Translations under genes and position numbers: made by a program
The notes under the pieces: model-generated
What the model was told of the DNA's origin: nothing
The model's database searches: none
Seen by the model: only the letters and a program-made list of their open reading frames with translations
From: Symsagittifera roscoffensis
Lineage: Eukaryota; Xenacoelomorpha; Acoela; Convolutidae
Assembly: GCF_963678635.1 (NCBI RefSeq)
Contig: NC_087071.1
Span: 3,239,624 to 3,303,623 of the forward strand
DNA: 64,000 nucleotides
Direction: 5' to 3'
In this document: positions 44,048-54,724 of the stretch, one piece after another
Layout: each line of letters opens with the position of its first letter
How positions within the stretch are numbered: the first letter of the stretch is position 1

Positions 44048-44349
44048 GCACCAAAAACAACAATTAATTTTCGGTCCAAAAATTGGACCAAATAACAACA
44101 ACTAATTGGACCAAAAACAATAACTAATTTTTGGTGCAAAAATTGGACAACTAATTGGACCAAAAACAACAACTAATTGGACCAAAAACAACAACTAATT
44201 TTTGGTTCAAAAATTGGACAAGAACTAATTGGACCAAAAACAACAACTAATTTTTGGTTCAAAAATTGGACCAAATAACAACTAAATTTTGGTCCAAAAA
44301 TTGAACCAAAAATAAACAACAACTAATTTGACCAAAAACAACAACTAAC
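44048..44349. repeat. Minisatellite based on GGACCAAAAACAACAACTAATT (right part, touches a splice site)
   Basis: About five to six units of ACAACAACTAATTGGACCAA with interspersed TTTTTGGTTCAAAAATTGGA. On the minus strand the unit reads (A/G)TTAGTTGTTGTTTTTGGTC, and its last copy is the 5' splice site of the SNAPC3 intron that begins at 44,349. Confidence 0.9.
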
Positions 44350-44504
44350 CAGCATCCATGAAGCAGCGTATTGTGCACATGCTAGACACTTTCTCCTGTG
44401 GAAGTAGCCCACCCCTGTCACTCTTGGATAGTCCGAGTATGACTGCATGTCGTGGGGGTGGTAGAGACGCACTGAAGTCACCATCCACACGTGCTCACAA
44501 GTGC
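44350..44504 (-). CDS. SNAPC3: SNAPC3 exon G (zinc-binding region)
   Basis: A 155-bp exon bounded by TTTCTTTCCAG and GTTAGT. Encodes TCEHVWMVTSVRLYHPHD and RRKCLACAQYAASWML, matching the CEH...RL and RKCFVCKMYTARW-like blocks. It ends in phase 0. The next exon should carry a second Cys-X2-Cys and a Phe-His-Tyr segment. Confidence 0.92.
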
Positions 44505-47500
44505 CTGGAAAGAAAAAAAATCCAGTTGAAAAATTTTCTTTAGATACTTAATTGACCTGCACGTTTACAGACAAAGCTACCCTTAGAGCTCGAAAAAGAT
44601 GTCTTGTTTGACCGTCCACTTGAGCTGGAGGTTTACCGTTTACCCATTGGTTGTGCTGTTAATTGGACCGCCTTTAAGAAGAAGCGAATGAATCGTTCAA
44701 CGAAGCTCTTCAAAGGAACTTAAAATTTTCTTATTGTCTGAAAAATTAGCTTTTGCATGCAAAAGTTGTCTGAAAAGAGTCATATGCTCTTTTTAGTTAT
44801 TTTTGTTTGTCCGAACTGTTTGCTACCAATTATAAACACAAAAGTAAATAACACACTACGCTTCGCTTGTGTAAACATGTACCTTGATGTAGATACAAAT
44901 AGGGTTTTCCCAACTGCAGAGTAAGATGTTCAAAGGAGACTAAGTGCATGGAGGTTGGACACTGGTTGAGTCCCTTCCACCCCCTGTCTCTCTCCTCGCT
45001 CCACTTCACTATCGTGTCACTCAATCTGATGGCCTCGGGTTCACGCAGGTCATCAAAAAAAGTGCCCTGAAATGCATTGTTTTGAAACATTTCCTGGAAA
45101 AAATGTATTTTTTTGCTTTAAACTCACTAAAAAATTTTTATTTATGGCCAAACGAAGCAAATCGAAACGTGCAAAAAAAAACTAGCAAAGCACATTTTTT
45201 AGAATAAATTTCTAGAAAAAAAATAAAATTAACCATTTAACCTTTAACTCAATTCTATTGCTTTCATGAATAGCCAATTGAAACCAATCAAAACAAGGAT
45301 AACCGGTTACTGTGCAAGCAGCACAAAATGTTCCGACCAGTCTTAAAAAATTTTCCAATGAGTGTCGTTTTTTCGGCTTGGTGTGATAAAGGAATATGAA
45401 CGGAAAAGCTTAGGCATTTTCGTCAGTCATTTTAAAACATGCTAATTGCAAAACAATTTTTGAAGACAATTAATAAGAAAAACAAATAAACATCCAAAAA
45501 AATTTGGTTTCTAAGATGAAATTAAAAACTCCAAAAATTAACTTCATTCTTCATTAGAGTAAAACTAAATTTTCAAGTAAATTAAGCATAAATAAGCTAA
45601 TTTAGGCCTGTTCACTCGCTCGAAATTAGACGAAAATCCAAATATTTCAAACCGGTTTTTCTCGACACTGAGAAAACTTTTCAGAAATTTTGTAAAAAGG
45701 TTCGAATCACGATTGAAAGTACTTTAATATGATATATCACTCAACCCTGTCCGAGAATTATTTGTGGTAGCTGATTTTGCTTGGAAAAAACTAAAACACA
45801 CCCTACTACAAAGTTCCCCCCCCCCCATTTTCAATGGTCGGAACATTAAAAAAACAAGATTTTTCAACAAGATCTTGTAAAACTTCATTACAAATTTCAA
45901 AAAACTTCCTGAGTCGAGAAAAAACATTTGACACAGAGGTGAAGTTGCACTTCGCATACACAAGCAAAACTATGACCGACAACGCTACCGGAAAAAACCG
46001 AATGAGTAAAATTTTGAGTCTGCAAAATTTCTTAAGTGACGCACGCTAATTATGAGTCTACATAATTGCTAAGTGACGCAAGTCAATTATGACACATTAG
46101 CAGTACCAGTCAATTTGAAAAGAAATTTACCAAATAACATGCCTCAATTCTAAAGCGGACGCATTTTAACTAGCATACAAAAAAGTTCATCAAAAAATCC
46201 GATCCTGCCCAGGTTGGAACCCTCTTATTTTGCTGCTGGTCTCCTTCCCTACCTCTACGCTACAGAGTGAGTCATGATACCTTGAAGCTAAAGTGCTATT
46301 TGTGATATATAGTAGTCTGTGTTAATATCTATAGCATTGGCTGTACTTAATAGCTGGATCAAAATGAACACTTTCAAATGAACATTTTGTAGCAACAATT
46401 GCATCGCAAAAATATTTGCGACATAGGTTGAAAAAAAAAGAAAATTCATACTATAACACAAGCTATGCTTGTGTAAAAACCTATAAAATCTCAAGTACAT
46501 TATGAAAAATCATTTCATTAAAAAAAAATTTTACGATTCAGTTTTTTTAATTTATTTTCAGTATTAACTGTGGTAAGGACATAGCCAACAAACAGTTGCT
46601 AAAAAGTCAATCAACGCAAGGAATTAGAAAAAAACGCATGACTAGTTTTTAAAAAAACACTTCAACTTACGAAATTCAAAGAACAAAGCTATGGCCTTTA
46701 AGCTCTTGGATCAGCAAGCTTTTGCTGATGAAGCAACTGGATCAGCAAGTATATTTTTTATTTCGCTGGGATATCTGAAAATCTAAATTTCACTTTTGAA
46801 ACTAGAAGTATATCACGTTTTCGTGACTTTTAGACTTTTGCTGTTTGATAATGGAGTTTGCCTTCCTTTCAACAAAGGAAATGAGTTGAACTTAAGAAAA
46901 TCAAAAGACAAACCGCGAAAAATCAAATTCCAGCGTGAAAAATAAAATGACATCTTCCTGAAACAAAAAAAATAAACACCAAGACCTATATAAGAGTCTT
47001 CACTACGTTCATCGACTCTTAATCAGAACTGAAATTTTCTGGTGAAACGTCTTAAATTTACTCAACTTGCCTCTATGAAGAAACATCCACTTGGGAACTT
47101 AGATTTGTAAGTAGGTGCTCTGTTGTATGTGTTGATTCTGGAGCTGAACTCTCCAAAGTGCGTGTGGTCTAAAGAGCAGGGGAAAAAGTCCCGCAGTGAA
47201 GACAATCTTTGACTGCTCAGCACCTAAAATAGAATTCAGACAGGCAATTTATAACTAGATTACAGCGACTGGTTCGGAGTAGACGAGTTTAAAATATAGT
47301 CATGCGTTCAAATCCCGCTTGGGTCAGGATTGGAGGGGTCCCAGTGTCATCCGTCTCCTCAAGGTGGGAAATGAGAAACATCACCCCATCCCCCCACCCC
47401 ACAACGGTTGGTCTTGCATTGAGCAGGACCGGAGTCTTACAAAAAAAGTTTAAAATCTAGATCATTTGACCAAACAGATGGTGGACTCAATCTGAAATTA

Positions 47501-50500
47501 GTCTATGAGTTAGAACCTAATCGGAACCAACTCGAAACGACAAAAAATCCGATACGATATTATAAAAATTACTTAACCATTCATTTAATTATTTCGTTTT
47601 TTCCAGCGGACCAAACTTATTTTGCGAGAATTCAATAATAATAACTTTTCTCCAATACTTTTTCCGCACGTAAGGCTTTTGAAAAAGTGGTTTTACAGAA
47701 ATTCTTTTTTACTATTTATTTTCAAAACTTTTCTGATTAAGAACCGCGTTTTTTTCACTCACAATTGACACTAGCCTCGCTGCTTATATTTTGAACTGCT
47801 TCGTGATCGTCAGGTTGATTAGTTAACAACATAATTTTATTTATTCATAGAGCGATTGATATGCTAGAGGTTTAAAAACACCTTAGAAAAAAAACGATAT
47901 TTAGGTCTGCAATTTGATAGTAGTAAAAATTCTTTCGGACATGAATCACGAAGTTGTTTAAGAAAAACAAAGTTGGAGTCATAAAAACTGAAATGATGCT
48001 CACTTCTATTTCGTGGGACACTTTGCACCGGAACATCTCGGGGTAGGGGGAGTCCACTCGCAACACCACAATAGTCAACACCGCCTCGGGGCCCTCAATC
48101 CTGGAAACAGATAAAACATAAGAAGAATAAACAGGCAGTACCGGATTTAGAGAGGGGGGAGGGCGGACGCCTCCTCCTTTCAGGTATTCGACCCCCTGCC
48201 GACCCAAAGGGTCCTTCCTTTGTACTATTTTAGATATCCATTATTGGCTGAATGACCCTAAAACTTTTCTAAAGGCGCCTTTGGCACCAATATATACTTA
48301 CTTTGAGGGGGGAGCGCGTGCCAATTTGGTCGACCTAAAAAAAAAGGTCGACAAATTTTTAATTTTTTTTTTGAAAATAAGCCACCCCCCCTCAAAAATC
48401 CTAAATCCGCGTGAACATAGATGAAAACATTAGAAGAATAAGCATAGAAAAAAAATCGAAGAATAAACATAGATAAAAATGTCTTGCAACTAAAAAAACA
48501 TAAATTTATTTCAACGTTTTCGGCAACGCTAATTGCAGTATGTAATAGATTACCTGAAAGATTCCGGAAAAATTATACTGCGGATGAAGACTGAAGCGCA
48601 CGAAAAAATTATACTGCGGATGAGACCAAAAAAATTAGCCTGCGGATGAAGACTGAAGCGCACTTAAACCTTTAAACAGTCAAATTTTATTTGTATTTCA
48701 TAATCTTTCCAAGTCCAATTGTAAACATTTGTCCAATCATCACACAGTTAGTACCAAAGATTACCGCTTTTTTGATTAATATCAAAATTCATTTCAATAT
48801 TGAACACATTGACGCAAATTTTGATACAGCCAACCTTTAAATTACCATTAAAATGCTCTTTTCCACCCCCTCCCCCAACATTGCCAGATTTCTATTTTCT
48901 TAGTTGTGTTACGTATTATTATGGCCTAAATGCATGCTGTTACGAATTGAGGTATGAACAACAAATTTGTTCACAATATAGTTAGTTCCTTCACCATGCC
49001 AAAATTTATTGGATTACGACTAGGGCCCGGATAAATTGCGTTTGCAATAACGCTATAGCAAACGCAATTTTTGCTTGTTTTTTCTCCGAGACGCAATGTT
49101 TGAAATAACGCAATTTTCACTCATTCTACAAGAATTAAACGAAATATATGGCATAACTCACAGTTCTGCAGCAAATTGTTGCGGCCGAGCTAGCTTTTAT
49201 AGCAGGAAGTTTTGATTTCCTACCCTCGACCATTGATGCACTGCAGAAACGTCAGCCTTTAGCTGAAGGTATAAAAATTTTCAGACATTTGTATTGTTTT
49301 TCTCGTAGATTTTAGCCGCAAACAGAACGCAATATGACACAATTGCTCAATTTTTGGCAAAATTTGGCGCAATTTTTCCGAGCCCTGATTATGACCGATT
49401 AAAATGGATTTTCAAAATTCAATTTCAAATGTGGGGGAAAGTGGAAAAGAGCCCATCAAAACGTTCTGAAAAGCAGAGTTCGTTATCATGTTCAGCCCCT
49501 CCAGTGTTAATTCGTATTCCGAAAAGACGTTTCTAAAACTCCCATCGGCGTCTGGAAAAACTGGTCTGCATTTTTAGTATTCAGACTAACTTGTGGCTAA
49601 AAACATGGATAAATCAATCCAAAACTGAATCAACTATTTCCACTTCGAGTATTCCCAATTTCTAAATCATTTTTCCTAAATTGATCATTGTTCTGTCCAC
49701 TGAAAGTGAGGAGAAACTCTTATCTTTATAAGTTTCATTACGAGGCCATACTGTGAATTTTGTGAACTGAATGCGAAATCCGCAACAAGAACACTTTCTT
49801 TGATCTTTCGTTTTCTTTGATCGTTCCGACAAAAATTTTAAAGATGTTTAAAGACTTGTCTCTAGATTCCAGAGACATACATACACTAAATTTTATGCCT
49901 ATACTGTGCACAGTTCGACCTCGTAAAGGTTTCAGTTTATTTTTTTTTCTATTTTTTTCCCACAACAAAAAGTGTCAGAATCATCAGAAAATTGATTTTT
50001 TTAAATGTTTTTTTGTTAAATGAATTTGGTCGGAACTTTCTGTGCTTCATGCAAAACAACAGGCTACTCTTGTTAAATTGTGGCTTAGCATATTCCTTAA
50101 ACCACACTTAGTGTTGTTTTGCCGCGAAAAAATTCAGCAAACATGTCAAAAACAAATTTAATAGCTCAGCGTTTACATTTAATTGGCTGTTACTATAATT
50201 GAAAAAATATTGTCTTGCCAGCTTGACAAGAAGGATGATTAAAAGAATGAGCTTTCCTTTTTTCCAATTTAATTTAGAACCAAAAAGTGTCTGAAGGTGT
50301 TTTTAAGGGAAAACACCGCGCTGTTTTTACAATCAGAACAATTCGGATGTCATTTATTTCCGTAATGGATAAATAGTCTAACGTAACCCGAATCACAGTA
50401 ATACTGAGTTACCCGTTTGGTATTTTGGCATGTGGATTGTTCTTTTGTTTCTTCGCTCTTTCTTTTTCCTTCTCTTTATTCATATGAGAGGTGGAAAAAA

Positions 50501-53500
50501 ACTTCACTGGGTATGCTGCATCATCTCGGGTCAGATACGCGCCTGAAATAAAAAAGAAGCAGTTAAGATAAGGGAAATCATGCTGCTTCTGAACTAGCTT
50601 GTTATTACGGAGCCCAATTCTAAAATACAAGGCTGATAAAATAGTTATTTTGCAACCGAGTCTAATTCGGTGATGTCTTTTTACATGTTTTAAGCCCCAG
50701 AGGTCGAATTCAACACCAACAGATTCAAGGATTAAAAAATGGGTAAAATAAACAAACGCCATCATTCATGCTTGCTTTCATGCCAATAGTGTTGATGAGA
50801 GCAAAAAAAATCAGATTTTACTTTGAATAATGAAATAAAACAAAATCATTCTAGTTTACTTCACAATTTTAAATGAACAAATACCTCATATATGCTAGTA
50901 GTCGCCGACAAAAAAATACATAAACAATATAAAAACGGCAATAAGTGTCAAAGTTCAGAAAAAATATGGGATTTAAAAATGCACTACGGACACTACGGGA
51001 TTCGAAAAACGGACCTCCGGCGTCATACGCAAACTCTTTGAAGCATAATATGTATTAATTGATCAAGCTGTTTAATTAACGCAACAACTGTAAATTAAAT
51101 CTTTGAAATGAAATGGGCGACTTTGATTGGACGAAGCTGGCATGTAAACACGCTTTGTCAGTTCCATTTGCGTAATTAAGTGAAACTGCGTTAAATTGAT
51201 GAAAACTTCGATTAATTCTCTGACTGACCTCTAGCTATTCTGTGTTTGCGCATCTTCAAAGTGTTCAGCTCAATTCCCTTTTCACTCATCATCTGTTCTA
51301 GCAGCTGAACTTTCTCCTCTTTCGTGACTGAACAAAAAAAAACACATCAAAGTTCAACTTTCAAGGTCATTGTGTTATTTTTTAATTAAGATAAAAAAAG
51401 AATTAATCCGACAGTTAATTGATTCATTTTATATATGAGCTGGCGATTTTTAACTTAAATTTATTCTCTGTTTCTATGTTAATTGTGTTTTCAATTAGCT
51501 CTCTGGTCGCTATATTTATTGAGACAATTTTAGCCCTTCCATTATAGAAAACAGGATCATTTGTCTTTATTGCGACCAAGAAATTTTTATTGAAGGCAAT
51601 TTCAAATTCCATAAAACAAGCAATACTTTTAGTGCATAAGTGCTCTGGGGATCTAGAGGGTGAATCTACGATTTTCTCGAAGAGGGGGATTAATTCTTTG
51701 AATTATTTTTGCACCTTTTGAGAGGTTTTGGCTATTTTCGCTTATTTGTCTCTTAATCCTCCGTTATAAATATAAACCATGGTTAACCAAAAGTCGCTAT
51801 CTTAGAACTTTTCGTACAAGAAAGTTGTAAGATAGTGGAAATTTCCTACAGTTCTTTAAAAAAATTGTGAGATAGGGGAATATTTGGAAGGATAGTCAAC
51901 CCGGGAGGATTAGTCGAACAAGGTGTCCAAATCCGTTAGTAAAAACTAAAAAAAAATTGCACGGACCGCGGTTTATGACTTGCTTGGACATTTCTGCACC
52001 CAGAAATGATTAAACGGCCAAAAAATACACATTTTTGACAGAACATGTCCATATTTTTCCTCATGAATGATATCTTATTCCACGTACAGTCACGGCACAA
52101 AACACTTGTTAATTTCAGTTTTCAGCCTATGAAACGATCGAAACTTTTCATCAAAAATTAATTCTGTCAATTTTCTGCCAATTCCTGCATTTCAGCATTG
52201 AAATTTTGATACAATACCAGTGAAACTATTTAAACTGATGTAACCGATATAATTTTTAAAAATTCTCCGAGACTCGTTTAATACGTGTACCGGCCGAGGA
52301 CCACTTGTTTAAACCTCTTAACCAGATTTGGATTCTCATTCTCAAAGCATAGTTTATTTAACAGAAAGCGCTTTGACAGAACTTTGGAGCAAAAACGTGC
52401 AACTATTTTTTGAAAAAAGATTGCGCTAAAAAACAAAATGCTCCCACTCTCGCTTGTGTTAATATTTTTTAATTGAACATGTTTTTCAAATTTTAATGGA
52501 AAATTATATAAGGAGTAGTCAAAAAACTTATTGATTAAAAATATTTTAATTGGTTAATGGTTGAAAAATAAGGTTAAATATTTTTCAACTGGACATTACT
52601 GGTTTTAAAGACGGCTAAAAAATCTTTAAAACGTAACTTTTCGGCTTTTGAAATCCCTTCAATTTCTTTTGGCTGGGTTCAACAACCATATGTTAAAAAC
52701 TCAGCCGTGTATCTCAAGTTGTTACAAAGAAAACATAAAAATGCAGAGAAAATATTGATTCACTTAAAAATAACTGAAAATAAATTTCAAACATTCGGTC
52801 CCTCCATCATAAGCGACCAATTGAAAAAAAATCAAATCGCATTTCAGCAAAGAATTAATTTTAAACCAATCAAATTCAAGCAAAATTGTGCCTGATCTGA
52901 CAGTCAGACAAGAAAAGATAATGCTCGAATCTGATTGGCTGAAAACGCACCAGATTGCTTGAAAATATGCTGAAAAGCAAAAATCAAATACTCAAATTCT
53001 AAAGATTTGATTTTTGCGCAATTAGACAAAAATTTTTTTCAAAAAAGGGTAATAAATTACAATAGGTGGTAGGTTCAATTTGAATAGCTGGATTGCTTTT
53101 TGTTATACTTCGCACATTATTTAAAATTTATTGCATAAGCCAAACTTTATGGCAAAAGAAGTGTACAATTTGAGCTTTTTAATACTATTTCATTTGGCAG
53201 AGAATTGTATTTACAGAACTATTTTAGTAGTAGTACAATTGATTGAAAATGAAATGACTATATTATGCATTAGAGTTCTCAAATTTAATACATGCACTAT
53301 ACTCAAAATGACCACTTATTGAAATATATCACCCAAAAAAAAGACCCACTTACTTTTATCGGGTAGATTTTCCGGCTGTGTCTGACACTGAAGTTGTTTT
53401 GAGTCACAGACGCTGATGAGTTCATCAGCTATGGCTGCACTGATTTGCAGAGCACGAGACACCATACACGCATCTATTTTGGGGAGAGATCTGTCCATGT

Positions 53501-53509
53501 ATTCATCGC
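44350..53509 (-). CDS. SNAPC3: SNAPC3 (snRNA-activating protein complex subunit 3), seven exons, 5' and 3' ends missing
   Basis: SNAPC3 (SNAP50/PTF-beta) is a subunit of the nuclear complex that binds the proximal sequence element of snRNA promoters for RNA polymerases II and III. Seven minus-strand exons (53354-53509, 51229-51327, 50413-50542, 48004-48100, 47071-47223, 44883-45066, 44350-44504) join in one frame at every junction with phases 1, 1, 2, 0, 0, 1. Hallmarks in order are the Cys-rich AVC/SVCDSKQLQC segment, SSQRLSSLRDFFPC, FFIEGTFFDD, the TIVKWSEERDRG helix, and the Cys/His core LGKPYLYLHQG then TCEHVWMVTSVRLYHP and RRKCLACAQYAASW. The final C-X2-C segment of the zinc-binding domain and the N-terminal ~50 residues were not found. 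All introns are GT-AG except one GC-AG. No lesion is seen, so the gene may be functional. Confidence 0.9.
44883..45066 (-). CDS. SNAPC3: SNAPC3 exon F
   Basis: A 184-bp exon bounded by GCATTTCAG and GTACAT. Encodes GTFFDDLREPEAIRLSDTIV, the KWSEERDRG helix and LTLQLGKPYLYLHQ. These are the strongest family matches (FYND-, WSESHDRG- and LGFPYLYCHQG-like blocks). Its split last codon is completed by exon G. Confidence 0.92.
45067..47070 (-). other. SNAPC3 intron E-F with dispersed repeat
   Basis: A GC-AG intron of 2.0 kb. It contains one member of the repeat family with AATATGATATATCACTC (about 45,604-45,845) and the hairpin-bearing repeat at 46,355-46,475 (ACACAAGC then GCTTGTGT). No further exon is needed, as the frame is continuous. 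Confidence 0.7.
47071..47223 (-). CDS. SNAPC3: SNAPC3 exon E, followed by a GC-AG intron
   Basis: A 153-bp exon after ATTTTAG. Encodes VLSSQRLSSLRDFFPC, equivalent to the conserved LGSQxLTxLRDxIxC block, and ends SGCFFIE. The donor reads GAG/GCAAGT, the consensus of GC-AG introns. No GT donor keeps the frame nearby, and exon F resumes with GTFFDD exactly as conserved across the family. Confidence 0.9.
47255..47545 (+). repeat. tRNA-derived SINE-like element in a SNAPC3 intron
   Basis: GTTCAAATCCCGC (about 47,312) is a good pol III B box, and ACAGCGACTGGTTCGGAG about 50 bp upstream is a plausible A box. A GC-richer body and a tail follow. The tail (CAGATGGTGGACTCAATCTG, then AAATTAGTCTATGAGTTA) closely resembles 12,405-12,470. 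It is antisense to SNAPC3. Confidence 0.55.
48004..48100 (-). CDS. SNAPC3: SNAPC3 exon D
   Basis: A 97-bp exon bounded by CTGTTTCCAG and GTGAGC. Encodes GPEAVLTIVVLRVDSPYP and ends SHEIE. It matches the beta-strand segment of the family in which a GELxLSVNIxYP-like sequence leads into LGSQKL. It is in frame with exons C and E. Confidence 0.85.
48135..48411. mobile_element. MITE-like element with CGGATTTAG/CTAAATCCG ends
   Basis: The left end CCGGATTTAGAGAGGGGGG is mirrored by the right end CCCCCCCTCAAAAATCCTAAATCCG. No coding capacity. Related termini occur at 33,195-33,825. Confidence 0.75.
48565..48664 (+). repeat. Short tandem repeat, about 36-bp unit, three copies
   Basis: Units share CTGCGGATGA(AGACTGAAGCGCA) preceded by AAAATTA. 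The middle copy lacks the second half. Confidence 0.8.
50413..50542 (-). CDS. SNAPC3: SNAPC3 exon C
   Basis: A 130-bp exon bounded by TTTATTTCAG and GTAACT. Encodes AYLTRDDAAYPVKFF and a Lys/Glu-rich linker (HMNKEKEKERAKKQKN). The family is variable here, so assignment rests on frame and phase continuity with exons B and D. Confidence 0.7.
50543..53353 (-). other. SNAPC3 introns A-B and B-C
   Basis: Intronic DNA either side of exon B, AT-rich. The word CTGATTGGCTGAAAACGC near 52,930 resembles other dispersed copies. No other supported feature. Confidence 0.6.
51229..51327 (-). CDS. SNAPC3: SNAPC3 exon B
   Basis: A 99-bp exon bounded by TTTGTTCAG and GTCAGT. Encodes the charged helix TKEEKVQLLEQMMSEKG followed by TLKMRKHRIAR, equivalent to the basic RKRFLEHR-like region of the family. 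Phase 1 at both ends fits its neighbours. Confidence 0.75.
53354..53509 (-). CDS. SNAPC3: SNAPC3 exon A (N-terminal region)
   Basis: Bounded by CTTCTAG and GTAAGT. Encodes DEYMDRSLPKIDACMVSR then ISAAIADELISVCDSKQLQC, which corresponds to the Leu/Ala-rich segment ending in a Cys pair near residue 100-125 of animal SNAPC3. It begins with two bases completing a codon, so at least one exon precedes it. A 42-bp tandem repeat begins directly upstream in the intron. Confidence 0.75.
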
Positions 53510-53700
53510 CTAGAAGGGGTCAAATCGAGGTCGAAAGATTTTATCGGGGTCAAAACAGGTCAATTCGAGACCAAAAAATTTATCGGGGGTCAAAACAGGT
53601 CAATTAGAGACCAAAAAAATTTATCGGGGTCAAAACAGGTCAATTCGAGACCAAAAAAATTTATCGGGGTCAAAAAGGTCAATTTGAGGTCGAACGAGTC
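53510..53700. repeat. Minisatellite, about 42-bp unit, touching the exon A acceptor
   Basis: Four units of TTTATCGGGGTCAAAACAGG then TCAATTCGAGACC. On the minus strand the repeat word TTTTGACCCCGATAAA grades into TTTGACCCCTTCTAG, the 3' splice site of SNAPC3 exon A. Confidence 0.9.
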
Positions 53701-53992
53701 TACTAGTAGTTGAAATACGGATCTGAAAACAATTCTGAATATCCATTGGTGATCTCACAGTCAATACTAAGTGTACTTAAGTTTCATTTATAGAAAATTT
53801 TGTATATTTTGTGCCTCAATACAATTTGTTTTTCTGAATTATTATTATTATTAATGAGTTTATCGGGATCCATAAATTCTGCTAGTATTGGAAAACAAAA
53901 CTCCAATGTTTTGCAAAAAAACACTTGACGAAAACAAAACAGTTACTTTTAGAGTTTAGAGTTTACAGTTGTTTGCAAATGCTCTTGGTAAT
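53701..53992. other. Intergenic or intronic DNA with ATT microsatellite
   Basis: An ATT repeat lies at about 53,838-53,852. It may still be part of the first SNAPC3 intron, since the 5' exon was not found. Confidence 0.4.
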
Positions 53993-54724
53993 ACAGTGCT
54001 GATTTAAATTAACCGGACAAAACGCGTTTAACTTGAAATTTAAAACGTATTTTTCTCAAATTGGGTTGATTTTAGGTGAAAACTTATGAAGACAAAACTT
54101 GCTTAAAAATTTAGCAGAAGTAATATGGTCTAATTTGTTTTGTGAAATTCGGGCCCGAAATTTTACCCCAAAAATGAGACATTTTGGCTTTTTTTAGTTA
54201 ATCAAAAATTACGACGAAAATACCCGGTCGATCACAGACATAATTATATCAAAGTGAGCCCCTTACATAGCCCAACAAACTTTAAGAAGGGTATAATCTC
54301 CAAAAAAAATTGCAAATTGTTTAAAAATTGTTTTTAAATAAAAAATTGGTATTTTATAAAGTAAAAACGACCTTTTTTGTCTCAAACAAAAATAAATTAA
54401 ATTATACAATATTTTGGAGATTATACCCTTCTCAAAGTTTGTTGGGCTACGTAAGGGACTCACTTTGATACAATTATGTCTGTGATCGACTGGGTATTTT
54501 CGGCGTAATTTTTGGTTAACTAAGAAAAGCCAAAATGACCCATTTTCGGGGTAAGATTTTGGGCCCGAATTTCGCAAAACAAATTACACCATATTACTTC
54601 TGCTAAAATTTTAAGCAAGTTTTGTCTTCATAAGTTTTTACCTAAACTCAACCCAATTTGAGAAAAACGGGTTTTAAATTTCAAGTTTAACGCGTTTTGT
54701 CCGGTTAATTTAAATCAGCACAGT
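53993..54724. mobile_element. Foldback (long inverted repeat) element, copy 2
   Basis: Arms at 53,993-54,309 and 54,411-54,724 are nearly exact reverse complements and share their tips (ACAGTGCTGATTTAAATTAA) and interior words (TTACATAGCCCAACAAA) with copy 1. The arms match each other better than in copy 1, so this insertion looks younger. Confidence 0.92.

Larger units (their letters stand above)
48101..50412 (-). other. SNAPC3 intron C-D with MITE and short tandem repeats
   Basis: The intron carries the MITE at 48,135-48,411, a three-fold ATACTGCGGATGA repeat at 48,565-48,664, a lone MITE terminus near 49,433 and, at 49,735-49,890, the reverse complement of the interior of the 33-kb element. 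No exon is needed. Confidence 0.65.

Noticed and set aside
42770-44349. A CRISPR-like array from the regularly repeated words
   Set aside because: This is eukaryotic intronic DNA; there are no unique spacers of constant length, and the units are a degenerate minisatellite.
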